Assembly: GCA_003290165.1 (NCBI GenBank)
Contig: QNQO01001163.1
Coordinates: 248,001-312,000, forward strand
Direction: 5' to 3'
From: Berberis thunbergii
Lineage: Eukaryota > Streptophyta > Magnoliopsida > Ranunculales > Berberidaceae
Length of the DNA: 64,000 nucleotides
Below the pieces are notes generated by a model. The model saw only the letters and a list, made by a program, of their open reading frames with translations, ran no database searches and had not been told where the DNA came from. The translations under genes and the position numbers were made by a program. Shown here in pieces: positions 1 through 9,081 of the stretch (positions are counted from its first letter, which is position 1; every line of letters starts with the position of its first letter).

Positions 1-357
1 TCTTGACGCACCCTGGAGCGTCCTATATTGCTGCCTGTATGTTATGTGATTAAGTGCTAGATTTTGGTAGTGGTTTGGGCGAGACTAAAGTGTGCAGGGT
101 GTTGTTACTGCTCATAGTGCTAGTAAATAAATTAAGTTCAGGTACATGTTCTAGCTATAACTCTCTTCGGTAAATTTCCCCAACTATCTCTATATATGAC
201 TTTTTGCATGATCTCATTTAATGTTAGACCAGTATATCGTCATTCCTTTATGAATGTTGATGAATTTTCTGGGATTGACTGTTACATAATGAGAACAGTT
301 ACTGTATGCACTCTTTAATACTTTTCACATTTCTTATTTATCTTCCATTTGTTACAG

Positions 358-656
358 GTTGAACTGATAGTGGTGACTGACGAAAGCTGCATTCTTGGAC
401 TTGGGGATCTTGGAGTTCAGGGAATTGGAATGCCCATCGAGAAACTCGATATATATGTTGCTGCAGCCGGCGTGAACCCTCGCATAGTATATACCCTCTC
501 TTTATTTCTGTTCAATATATTATGTCTTTCAGCTTTCGAATACTGCTGCATATACCATTACTAGTACTCTCATTTTACTGTTATTTTTATTGTAGATACT
601 TCCAGTAATGCTAGATGTTGGAACCAATAATCAAAAGTTTCTTGAAGATCCTCTCT
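358..656 (+). pseudogene. NAD-dependent malic enzyme fragment, two exons
   Basis: Exon one (358-486, 43 codons) follows a TTACAG acceptor and contains 'GLGDLGVQGIGMPIEKLD' and 'YVAAAGVNP', the NAD-binding signature of plant malic enzymes. Exon two (596-656) follows TGTAG, contains 'LPVMLDVGTNNQKFLEDP', and ends at a GTAAGT donor. The joined phase is correct and the wording fits the mitochondrial NAD-malic enzyme family, which decarboxylates malate to pyruvate. No further exon was found before the kinase fragment at 2501, and none lies before 358 in the window. It is therefore a short internal piece and cannot make enzyme. It is best read as an exon pair captured by CACTA element A. Confidence 0.82.
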
Positions 657-2500
657 GTAAGTATAAATATTTGGTTCCTTAAGTTGCTAGGAATGATTAA
701 AGATAGTGTTTGTTCTCTGTTTCAACTTTACCATCCTATTCTATTTTACTGCTGACGTTCTTTAGTACGGCATTTCAAAAGGACAAGTGCGACCAAAAGC
801 TCAACCATATAACTTCTTTGCTTATAGGGAATAAATATTAATAAAATATATAATTATCTTTGGAAGAGATAAATGATTCCACCATTCTTTTGTTTGCTAT
901 GGTGTTTTCCTCTTCTTCTTCTTATTCTTTTTTTGATAAAACTATGTTGTTTTTCTTTTATGGCGATGATTGAGTGCTTTTGTGGAACACTTGTACTAAT
1001 TACAGTGAAACACATGCTTATGCAAGATTCATGAGCTATTACTGCTAGCTAAGACCTTTTCACTCAACTTTGTTTCTTGTAGAGTAGATGGTTTTTTGTG
1101 TTTAGAAGAAGTGATTATTGCATGGAAGGTCATAGAGTTGGAATGACTACTGATCTATTAGATTCAAGTCATCACCACAACATACCACACCATATGCTAC
1201 TATGTTACATGACCAACTACTACTCTTGAAATGTTACCTTCATGACCAATAAAATTTCAGCCAACTCCAAGAGTAGTTTCTTCTCCTATTTTGACCATTT
1301 CTTTTCTTTGGGTCTTTTTTTTTGTTTATTATACAAGCATAATAATATATAGCTTGAACTTATTCTCAACTTTTTTTCATTTTTCTTCTCATTGTGCTCT
1401 TATCTCCAAAACACCCATTTCATGTTTTTCTATCAAAATCAGTATAATACCCAGTAGGTGCTTTTTCATGAATGATTCTTGGATTCCCATTTTTATTAAA
1501 TTCTGATTTTTCTTTTTCATGAATTTATAATTTTCTTATTTTTGCATTTTTCATCTTTTACAATGTGTCAGTGAATGTCCTTCTTTGTATTGCATTTTAG
1601 GTTGATTAATGGTATGCATGCTTGTATGCATAAAATCTTAATCCATGGAAATGACGTGGAATTAGAGGGGCAGTGGATAGGGTATGTAAGAAGATACAAG
1701 TGAGGTTTAAGATGACATTTTAGTAGTTCTTATTTATGTAGGAATTTCAATTCTCATATATGAAAGATTTGATAATTTGTTACTTTATCTTGTCACTGTG
1801 CACTCTTGCATAAACCATTGGGATAGGTTAATTTTCATGGGATTGGATTATATGCAAAATAGATTTCCTAGGTTTCATTGTCTGAAATGGTAACAAATGA
1901 GTTCATACATAATGAGGGGAAAACAAAACAGTTCATAGACAAATCCCTAAGTTGCAATCTAAGCATCGTAACATGGCATTGTTAAGTCTATGGATGTCTT
2001 TTATGTCTAGGCCACGTTCTAATGGATGTAACTATGCGTTCCCAGTATAAGGCATAGAGCATCAGTTCCATGCCGGGATCATAGGTCAAACAAATTCCTC
2101 GGAAATTTGATCGATGCCTTCGGTGACATGCTTAGGAAGATGGTTGGTAGCCATTGTGGATAGAGGGATGGTTGTGTAACAAGGCTAACTTGACCACTCG
2201 TCTGACAGAAGTTTACATTTCCGTGCTTGTCATTTAAATGACATTTTCTCATCATGTATAAGAATTGTCTGCAGACAAGAATAACAGTATCATACCCGAG
2301 TGAATAATTTTCTTTTCACACAGAACCCATCCTTTTCTTGGTAGTAATTTTATCTTTAATGGTAACCTGTATGCTTACTTACTTTGCTTATTTATGTTTT
2401 GTATCCTTCACGGCATGGTAAACTGTTTAGTTGATTGGATCAATTTATATCTTTAACCAGAAATGTTGGTTTTGTTTGATCCACCCGTTCTGTAATTTAG
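657..2500. other. No gene recognised between captured fragments
   Basis: AT-rich, with pyrimidine tracts and no recognisable exon on either strand. It begins as the downstream intron of the malic enzyme fragment and ends at the acceptor of the kinase fragment, so at least one capture junction lies here. The open frame at 1291-1506 is a T-rich stretch without protein-like composition. Confidence 0.6.
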
Positions 2501-3368
2501 GTAATGATCGATTAGATCCTCGGCCTGCCTAGCCACCAAGCTTTGGAGGAGCTCATGCGAGTCCCAAGGTCTTGCCTATTGAAACGCCAGCTTTTATCAT
2601 TGGAAGAACTGAATAGATTGACTAATAACTTTTCAAAGAAGAGTTTATTAGGAGAAGGACCTTATGGCCGCGTTTACCTTGCTACCTTAAGTAGTGGTCA
2701 GCCTGCTGCAATTAAGAAGCTAGACCCCAGTACATCAAAAGAGCCAGATTCTGATTTTGCATTTCAGGTGATTTCCGTGACTGATCGAAAATAAACATAT
2801 AATTCATAGGGACAATGTCTAATTTTATTATTTGTTCTGATGAATTTCCTTTTGCTTTGACAATTGTTATCTAGTTATCAAGAGTTTCTAGAATTAAGAG
2901 CGAGAATTTTGTGGAGTTGTTGGGTTACTGTTTGGAGGATGAAAACCGAATCTTGGCATATGAGCATGCCACCATGGGTTCTTTACACGATGTTTTACAC
3001 GGTATAAAATTTTCTTTCTTTGGTTATCTAACTCTACGTACCATGTGTTTGTTAATCTTTTGGAAGCTAAACTACTTTTCTTGTTTCTATGTAGGGAAAA
3101 AAGGAGTACAGGTTTCTGAACCAGGTCCAATTCTCAGTTGGAACCAAAGAGTCAAAATTGTTCTTGGTGCAGCAAGAGGTCTCGAGTTCCTTCATGAAAA
3201 AATTCAACCTCTTATAGTTCATCTGGATATCAGATCCTGCAATATTCTACTGTTTGATGACTTCTTGGCAAAGGTAGCTGATTTCAATCTGACCAATCAG
3301 TTCCCTGATTCAGCCGCTCGTCTGCATTCTACTCGAGTATTGGGAACTTTCGGATACCATGCTCCAGA
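2501..3368 (+). pseudogene. PTI1-like receptor-like cytoplasmic kinase, truncated
   Basis: Three exons (about 2501-2767, 2875-3001, 3095-3368) encode the N-lobe and the start of the C-lobe of a PTI1-like kinase. Landmarks are the glycine loop 'LLGEGPYGRVY', the lysine in 'AAIKKL', '[10 protein letters not shown]', '[10 protein letters not shown]', the DFN form of the DFG motif in 'VADFNLTNQ' (normal for PTI1-like kinases) and 'GTFGYHAPE'. The catalytic-loop HRD reads HLD ('[10 protein letters not shown]'). The upstream coding part (about 2528-2590) is in another frame and contains a stop, so there is a frameshift near 2590. The last donor (GTATGC at 3369) has no following exon, so the rest of the C-lobe is missing. 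Family members act in immune and stress signalling; this copy cannot make an active kinase. Confidence 0.88.
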
Positions 3369-3714
3369 GTATGCTTATTATCATCTTATACACTTTTTTA
3401 CTTTCTCATTCTCACACTTGCAACTTCATTTCTAAAATTTGCTGTTACCTTGAGAATTAGAGGAGTACATCCATGTTATATTTGAAAGCATGAATGTCCG
3501 AAATCTCCCAAACTTGGTCAAACTCAGCTTGACAAACTACTTTGCACGGGATGCATTCCCATTTTTAACAATCCAAAGTTCGTGTTCTTGGTGGATCATC
3601 TCAAACCCAATCCATAGTATATCAACAATGAGTGTCTAATTCTTTTGTAGGGTGACACAAATTTCTAAATGTTCGGCTCTTTGCATCATTAAGGTTTTTT
3701 AATTAGTCCAGTCT
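3369..3714. other. No gene recognised
   Basis: Sequence after the last PTI1-like donor. The expected next exon (substrate-binding part of the C-lobe) was looked for and not found. Confidence 0.55.
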
Positions 3715-3835
3715 GCTGTTGTTGCTGTTGCTGCTTCTGTTGATGTGGCTGTTGCTGCTGGAGCTGCAGCTCCTGTTGCATCTGCTGTTGCTGTTGATGT
3801 TGCTGTTTCTGCTGTCGTTGCTGTTGTTGCAGCTA
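3715..3835 (-). repeat. CAA/CAG-rich tract able to encode polyglutamine
   Basis: Imperfect TTG/CTG/TGT triplets on the plus strand. One minus-strand frame reads as a glutamine-rich run of about 40 residues broken by M, H, K, R, P and L, with no stop. Such tracts are common in plant co-regulators such as LEUNIG and SEUSS, so it may be another captured coding piece. No flanking domain supports a gene name; it could equally be a simple repeat. Confidence 0.5.
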
Positions 3836-3901
3836 TAGATTAATAAGAGTTTGTGAAATATTTGAACCTATATGTACTGACAGTGTTCCATGATTCCTCA
3901 G

Positions 3902-4292
3902 TGTTCAAATATTTTCTTGACAAAAGATCAAGACCTACGTCTAGGTAAAAGGCTCTTTTATTTTTAAAATGTTCTATCCAATGATTATAATCTATATGTT
4001 TGTTAAACCACCTATTGTGAATGCTTTTTCTCTATGTCGCATGATTGAAGTTTTATTAGATTACTATTTGACTTGCAGGTGATTTTGGACTTGCGAAGAT
4101 GTTGACTTCAGATGAACTTGCTTGCTCTGTGAGTAATTTCAATGATAAACTAGTCCTCCAACTAAGACATTTGCATGAATGACTGCGTAAGTAACAATGA
4201 CCTTTTAAGTTGTTTATATGTGGAATTTTTTGCATTCTGCAGGATGTTGTATATATGAAATGACTGCTCTAAAACCTGCATTTAAAGCCTTT
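3902..4292 (+). pseudogene. NIMA-related (NEK) kinase fragment lacking the activation-loop exon
   Basis: Three small exons are in the right order: 3902-3944 ('CSNIFLTKDQDLRL'), 4079-4128 ('DFGLAKMLTSDELACS') and 4243-4292 ('CCIYEMTALKPAFKAF'). These are characteristic of plant NEK1/2/3/5-type kinases, which act in microtubule organisation and directional growth. Exon one joins in phase to the DFG exon (CTAG plus GTGAT gives LGD). The exon between DFG and CCIYEM, which should carry the T-loop and APE-like segment, is absent; only 114 bp separate the flanking exons. The HRD part just upstream and everything downstream are also missing. It cannot encode an active kinase. Confidence 0.85.
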
Positions 4293-4323
4293 GTAAATTG
4301 CTGAAACTCTTTCTTGACTGAAC

Positions 4324-4396
4324 GTTCCAGTGGTTAAAGAAAGGGCTTATGTTCAGCTTGAAGCTTGGTTCCAGTGGTTAAAGAATTCTCAGTCAG
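4324..4396 (+). pseudogene. Exon-like segment, gene not recognised
   Basis: An open frame containing 'KERAYVQLEAWFQWLKNSQS' lies between a TTCCAG acceptor-like site (to 4330) and a CAG|GTGAAT donor-like site (4396). The 18-bp motif GTTCCAGTGGTTAAAGAA occurs at 4324 and again at 4368. It lies between the NEK and TRM7 fragments, so it may be another captured exon. I cannot assign a family. Confidence 0.4.
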
Positions 4397-4501
4397 GTGA
4401 ATAATACTCGTTGGTTTATATCAAACTTTCTGTATTCTAGCAGCTAATTAGGCGGTTATTTCTTTGCATTTTTTCAATTTGTTTTAGTATTCTTAAATTA
4501 G

Positions 4502-4567
4502 AACATTCCTATTGAGGGTGTTATTCAAGTGCAGGGTGATATTACAAATGCTCGGACTGCTGAAGTG
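4502..4567 (+). pseudogene. TRM7/FTSJ1-type tRNA 2'-O-methyltransferase, single exon
   Basis: A 66-bp exon of exactly 22 codons lies between TTAG and a GTG|GTAATG donor and includes 'IPIEGVIQVQGDITNARTAE'. This matches the SAM-binding region of plant TRM7/FTSJ1-like enzymes, which methylate the anticodon loop (positions 32 and 34) of tRNAs. No other exon of the gene was found, so it is an isolated fragment inside CACTA element A. Confidence 0.82.
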
Positions 4568-5281
4568 GTAATGTGAAATGCTCCTGTACTTACCTTCTTT
4601 TTACTGTAGTTGTAGATAATGGTTCCTTGATTGTTTTACTATCAGTTTGAAATCGACTAAAAAATTTGTAAGTGGGAGACCCATATAGGTTGTTTGTACA
4701 TGTCCTGACCCACATTACAAACTCTAATTAAAATAAGAAACAACATGGTGGATAATGCTTCACTAGAAGCCTAATTGGAATAAATTTCACCTTCTGAGCA
4801 CAGTATAGCTAGTGAATTACAGGTGTGAAATAACATCTTCTGGTGGATTTGACGCCTTCTGATATCCTTATATGCATTTTAGATAATCCTTCCTTGCCCT
4901 TAGGCATGGTTCTAGAGGCTAGAGCCTAATATATATATATACCATTTTAAACAGGCTGCAAATAGACTTTCGGGCTCTAAAGCATCAAATCACAAATCGC
5001 CAGTAGATTTCCTTGTAGATGGTCACTGAAATAATTTGCAAATAACACCCTGCTATAATGCTATTCTTTATTTGGTTAGGATTTTGTTTCTCACTAGTTA
5101 TAGAAAGCCTCTTCCAACTTTGGGAAGCCCATAACGTGATGCTTGTAAACACCGAATTTTCAACAATTTCATTGATAGGTTGATTTTGGTGATTTATGTT
5201 TGAAAACTTAAATTTTAGTGTGGTGCGAGCGTAGGGAATGTGACATTCTGATAACCATAATAGCCATGTTTGCCAATTTCT
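4568..5281. other. No gene recognised
   Basis: AT-rich DNA with a short AT microsatellite at 4929-4942. No exon with recognisable protein similarity was seen. Confidence 0.55.
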
Positions 5282-5600
5282 TGTAAGAGCTTGACCCTAT
5301 GGGGGACTGCTGCAAGAACGTGGATCAAAGCTCCAGCGTAGGTACACCATTCAAGCAGTTTTTGATGATAGACATGTTGCAGTGTTGGCAGACCTCACCC
5401 TGGAACAGTGCACCGAGCTACAAGGTACAACAATACAAAAATATTAATGAAAATTTGAATAAAGATTGCATTATGATGAGCAAAATCAGTTGTTAAATTT
5501 TATCTTTGTACACACAGAGATGAGCAGAAAGGTAGTGAACATGGACGATACAGGGTACACCCAGAAAGTGATGAAGTACGACTGGAAGAAGAAGGTGGGT
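5282..5600 (+). pseudogene. Two exon-like segments, gene not recognised
   Basis: About 5306-5424 holds a frame with '[20 protein letters not shown]' ending at CAAG|GTACAA. About 5517-5597 holds a frame with 'GRYRVHPESDEVRLEEEGGY' after ACACAG. Both look more protein-like than chance and lie in the exon-rich strand of CACTA element A, so they may be the last captured exons before the terminus. Competing frames exist in both and I cannot name the source gene. An 18-bp duplicated motif (AGGGGAGTACAATGTTGG) follows at about 5661 and 5704. Confidence 0.35.
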
Positions 5601-6068
5601 ACGTTCTTGCCAGATAGGCAATCTACTGTAATTAGCTCCATACTCTTTATGCCACTGGCAGGGGAGTACAATGTTGGGTCAACCACAGCGAGGTCCACTA
5701 GCAGGGGAGTACAATGTTGGCCATGCAGTTCTGAAAGTAATTGAGAAAAGAAAAGCTCCAGGAGGATGCAGTGGACTACACAATGTCGAATTGTAAATGT
5801 TGTTTCTGCTGTAATGAATTGTGAATGATCTAAATTTTTGCTGTAATGAATTGTAAATGTTGCTGCTGTAATGAATTGCTTGAAAGCAATTGCTGGAATT
5901 TGATGATCAGAGGTTGTAAATGCTGTTTTTAAATTTAATAAAAAGTCATATTAAATTTTATTTACTTGATGCACGTGCTGAATTATACTTACCTATAAGA
6001 TGTAATCAAAAGTCATTTGATAGCAAAAAAAAAAAAAATTGTTTTTTTTTGTTTTTGTTTTTGTTTTT

Positions 6069-6375
6069 GCAACGGTTTAGAACCGTGGCTAAATATTGCA
6101 ACGGCTCAGAACCGTGGCTATGACTTGCCAAGGCTTAGAACCATGGCTAGGACTGGCCACGGCTTAAAACCGTGGCTAACATGTTTGCAACGGTTTATAA
6201 CCGTGGCTAAATCATAAACCGTTCTCTAGCATAAAACCATTGCTAATATTTTTGCCACGGTTTTTAGCCGTTACTGAGGAATTAGAGACGCCTCTATAGC
6301 CCGCGGTTCTAAGCCGTGCCAATGGGTTACCCTCACGGTTTAAAACCGTTGCTAATGGGCATTTTTGGTGTAGTG
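6069..6375 (+). repeat. CACTA A subterminal palindromic repeats and terminal inverted repeat
   Basis: About nine copies of a ~21-bp unit near GCCACGGTTTTAAACCGTGGC, spaced about 30 bp apart, run up to the terminus TTTTTGGTGTAGTG. Each unit is itself nearly palindromic. Such clusters are the usual binding sites for the CACTA TNPA-type protein. The base after the terminus begins GCA (6376-6378), half of the expected 3-bp duplication; its partner is outside the window. Confidence 0.85.
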
Positions 6376-8164
6376 GCAACTCAAGGATTCAGAGCCCCAT
6401 TCTCACCTTGACCTTTATGAACAAAAACCTTGAAGGAGTCCAAGCGCCGGACAACGATGCCCTAGTCATCTCAGTCTCCATTGCACGGTGGAAGGTGAAG
6501 AGAGCTCTGGTGGACACAGAAAGTTTGCTCAACGTCCTGTTCTACAATGCGTACCGCAGTATGAACTTCAAGGAGGAAAACCTAACGCCCTTGAATCATC
6601 CGCTTATTGGATTCAGCGGGGAAAAATGTTCCTCCATCAGAAAGATAAGGTTAGGGAAAGTGGCAAGGGAGCCACAACTAAGAAAGGTCAAAGGTCATAT
6701 TTCTGGATTTTATGGTAGTAGATGCGCCATCAACCTACAACCTTATCTTAGGAAGACCATGGTTCCACCAGATGGAAGCTATAGTCTCCACCCTTCACCA
6801 GTACGTTAAGTATAATGCTAACCACTCCAAAGGGACAATACGTGGATACCAACCTATGGCACGAGGATGTCATTACGCTGCATTGAAACAAATAAAGTGT
6901 TCCCAGATCCAACTGAGTCTTACGGAGCGGTCTGAACCAGTGCTAGGTTGAGTGACAATGGAGGCACAACAGTCAAGCCATACAGGCGAGGCTGAAGCAA
7001 ACGAGAACACAACCCCTGACCTTCCGTCATTGTGGAGATTAATCCCTCTACAAGGTTTACTCTTCAATAATCTTTGTAACGCCAGCAAGTATCGACAGTC
7101 CGCTGGAGAGCGCTAACTATCCGCAAGGGCTATCCGAGTTCACATCAGGGCCAGGATAAATCTCTCTTAGTCAACAATTAGTCTTTTTTTATTGTTTATT
7201 TCCATTTCCGTACTTAATGTAGAGTTTTAGTTCTTAAAGGCTTATGTGATTTAAAATCATTCAAGAAGTAAAAGATTATGAAAACAAACTTTTTGATTAC
7301 TCGAATGATGTAAAAATAGGCGGATACAAAAGACTGCATACTACAAATGTCTGAAATCAGTGCGATATGAAGTAAAGACTCACTTAGATGATCTAACTAC
7401 ATAAAGGTATCCAAAGAAGGCCATGCAGACCTTCCGATGTGAGCAATCTGCAAGTGATAACAAAGATATGTGAACGGATTTCACTCGATTCCTTCCCAAG
7501 ATAAAGACAAGGTGTCAGAAAGGATTGAAATAACTGAGCGGTCAAATTGCTCCATTGAATTACCCCAGGAAAGTGCTCGTACAACAACATTGTAGACCTT
7601 ACAACGGACTATTGATTTCCTCGAGAAACATCCCACCCTCTTACAGATTTCTTTAAATGCTTTTTGGCTTCCTGGGGGGACGGAAAAAGGTAGATGAGGA
7701 TGAGCACAACCAACGACGCCGTCAAGGTGTCCCAATGCTGTCAAGTGAGGCCACCTTTCCCATGTGCGATACCAAGAGCGATTGAAAGCTACCACACCCT
7801 GAAGTATCACACATCGGCTAAAACTTTGATCAGCCATTGGTTAGCAGCGGGATCCACGCACACACGAAAACAAGCGGCATGAAGTAACACCACGACATCT
7901 GCCTTGTTAGGAAACCCGTACTACTTCTCCGCAATATGATAAGAAATTATGAGATCTCAATAGATCAACTACATGCCCACCTAGAATAGGTGACCACGCA
8001 TAACAACAACTATCATCGTGCCTGATTAGTGTATTCAAAGACTCCATTGCTAGATATCTCCCTTCAGCCTTTGGAAAATCCAAAACATTTACTTCAAACA
8101 AGACCATTGTAGGAGATAAGCTCTGCGAAAGACAGTGCCTACAACGATTTGAAAACACCATTAT
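6376..8164 (+). mobile_element. Outer TAT-like Ty3/gypsy element, left part
   Basis: Plus-strand retroelement sequence beginning directly after CACTA A and ending at the insertion point of the compound element (ATAGG at 8165-8169). It contains a protease-like segment (separate entry). From about 7150 to 8164 no domain is recognised and the sequence is decayed. Because ATAGG also borders the compound element at 26434, this part originally joined directly to 26439 onwards. Confidence 0.6.
6408..6951 (+). pseudogene. Retrotransposon aspartic protease region, broken
   Basis: The first frame (from 6408) contains 'KVKRALVDTESLLNVLF', where a retroviral-type aspartic protease normally has D-T-G; here the glycine is replaced by glutamate. 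A second frame (6712-6951) continues with 'VDAPSTYNLILGRPWFHQM', the flap-to-C-terminal part. The reading frame shifts near 6700. The wording parallels the protease of the TAT units at 15233-15613. It lacks the catalytic triad and a continuous frame. Confidence 0.72.
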
Positions 8165-8169
8165 ATAGG

Positions 8170-8833
8170 TGATGCAGTCAATTTTCGCTCCCTGCTTTGA
8201 CCCTGTTCCTGCTGACCTGCACAAGTAACGCACGTGAGATCCCTGTAGGAAACGAAGTTAGTAGGAACTCTGTTACATGGATCTGAGGAAGGTGTAATGC
8301 TGTAACAAGAAATTTGTAAAGTACCTTAGCTTACCAATCTCGTGTCTTATTTATAGTGCAAGGAGTTCTGATTCAACCAGGACATCGTAGCATAGTTTAG
8401 GAAGGAGATTTGGGAGATCCCTTTCTAATTAAGAGTCGTGTTATAGGAGGGAAGTTTCATGTTAGCTTTGCACTCCTAGATACGCAGGAAATAGTTCTCA
8501 ATCCAATAGCAATTCGTAGAAGAGAGTTTCTCTACGTGGAAGATACTCTGGAGTTTGCTTCCTAGTTGGAAGCAAAGAGCAGTTGTAGTTGCTCGTTCGA
8601 AGCCGATCCTCGAGATACTTGCCTGAAGAGGGCTTATGAGTATCGTGGATAGCTGTGAGACGTGTGGGCCTAGCATGTTATGGGAGTTTGGGCCCGTTTG
8701 ATAGACCATAGTTAAGTGGGCTTAGAACCACTTGGGCTAGATCCGTATTGGGGCGACGCTTGAGCCTGTAATTCCTCAAGATCATCATAACACGTGTTCG
8801 GCTAAAGAGTGTGACTATGTTTATGTATCATCA
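8170..8833 (-). repeat. LTR 1, 3' LTR of the compound element
   Basis: On the plus strand it begins TGATGCAGTC and ends TATGTATCATCA, so the element-strand ends are TG...CA. The adjoining inner side, read on the minus strand, is purine-rich (AGGAGGAGTAGC), a fitting polypurine tract. The outer flank is ATAGG. Confidence 0.85.
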
Positions 8834-8997
8834 GCTACTCCTCCTGAGTTAGTGGGGTGTTTACATTGGTCCACTAACTCGTTGAAAAAGGCATCTGTAC
8901 CGTTGTGATGACAGGACCTAAAGCATGATTTCGAGCAGCACGTGATATTTAATAGTTACGTTACTGATCGAGGAGGGAAAGTTTGGTTTGCCTCCCC

Positions 8998-9005
8998 TAT
9001 AAATA
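8998..9005 (+). promoter_or_regulatory. TATA box of antisense ORF, copy 1
   Basis: TATAAATA inside CCTCCCCTATAAATATT, 84 bp before the ATG at 9082. The same box and the same 84-bp spacing occur in copy 2 (17196), and the surrounding sequence is also conserved. This supports a real plus-strand promoter just inside the LTR. Confidence 0.65.
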
Positions 9006-9081
9006 TTTATTAATCTGAGCATGATTTCTCCATTTTTAACTGCGCTATCTTTTCGAACCGTAGTATCCGCTCTTTCTTCCA

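Larger units (their letters stand above)
1..6375 (+). mobile_element. CACTA transposon A, one end only, with captured gene exons
   Basis: The right end reads TTTTTGGTGTAGTG (6362-6375), the reverse complement of a CACTA terminus (CACTACACCAAAAA), preceded by about 300 bp of short palindromic subterminal repeats. The last ~570 bp match, in reverse complement, the left end of the complete CACTA element at 27600, so the two belong to one family in opposite orientation. The other end lies outside the window. Inside are plus-strand exons of at least four unrelated genes, with introns kept. No transposase domain is visible, so it is probably non-autonomous. That everything from base 1 belongs to this element is inferred from the unbroken run of fragments; CACTA gene capture is known, for example Tgm-Express in soybean. 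Confidence 0.72.

Noticed and set aside
2501..4292. One functional protein kinase gene made of the two kinase segments
   Set aside because: The N-part is PTI1-like and the C-part NEK-like, separated by unrelated DNA, with a frameshift, HLD instead of HRD and a missing activation loop.
7481..8233. Minus-strand open frames of 108-118 residues
   Set aside because: No similarity to retroelement or host domains. They overlap each other's shadows in decayed retroelement sequence on the opposite strand to the protease.
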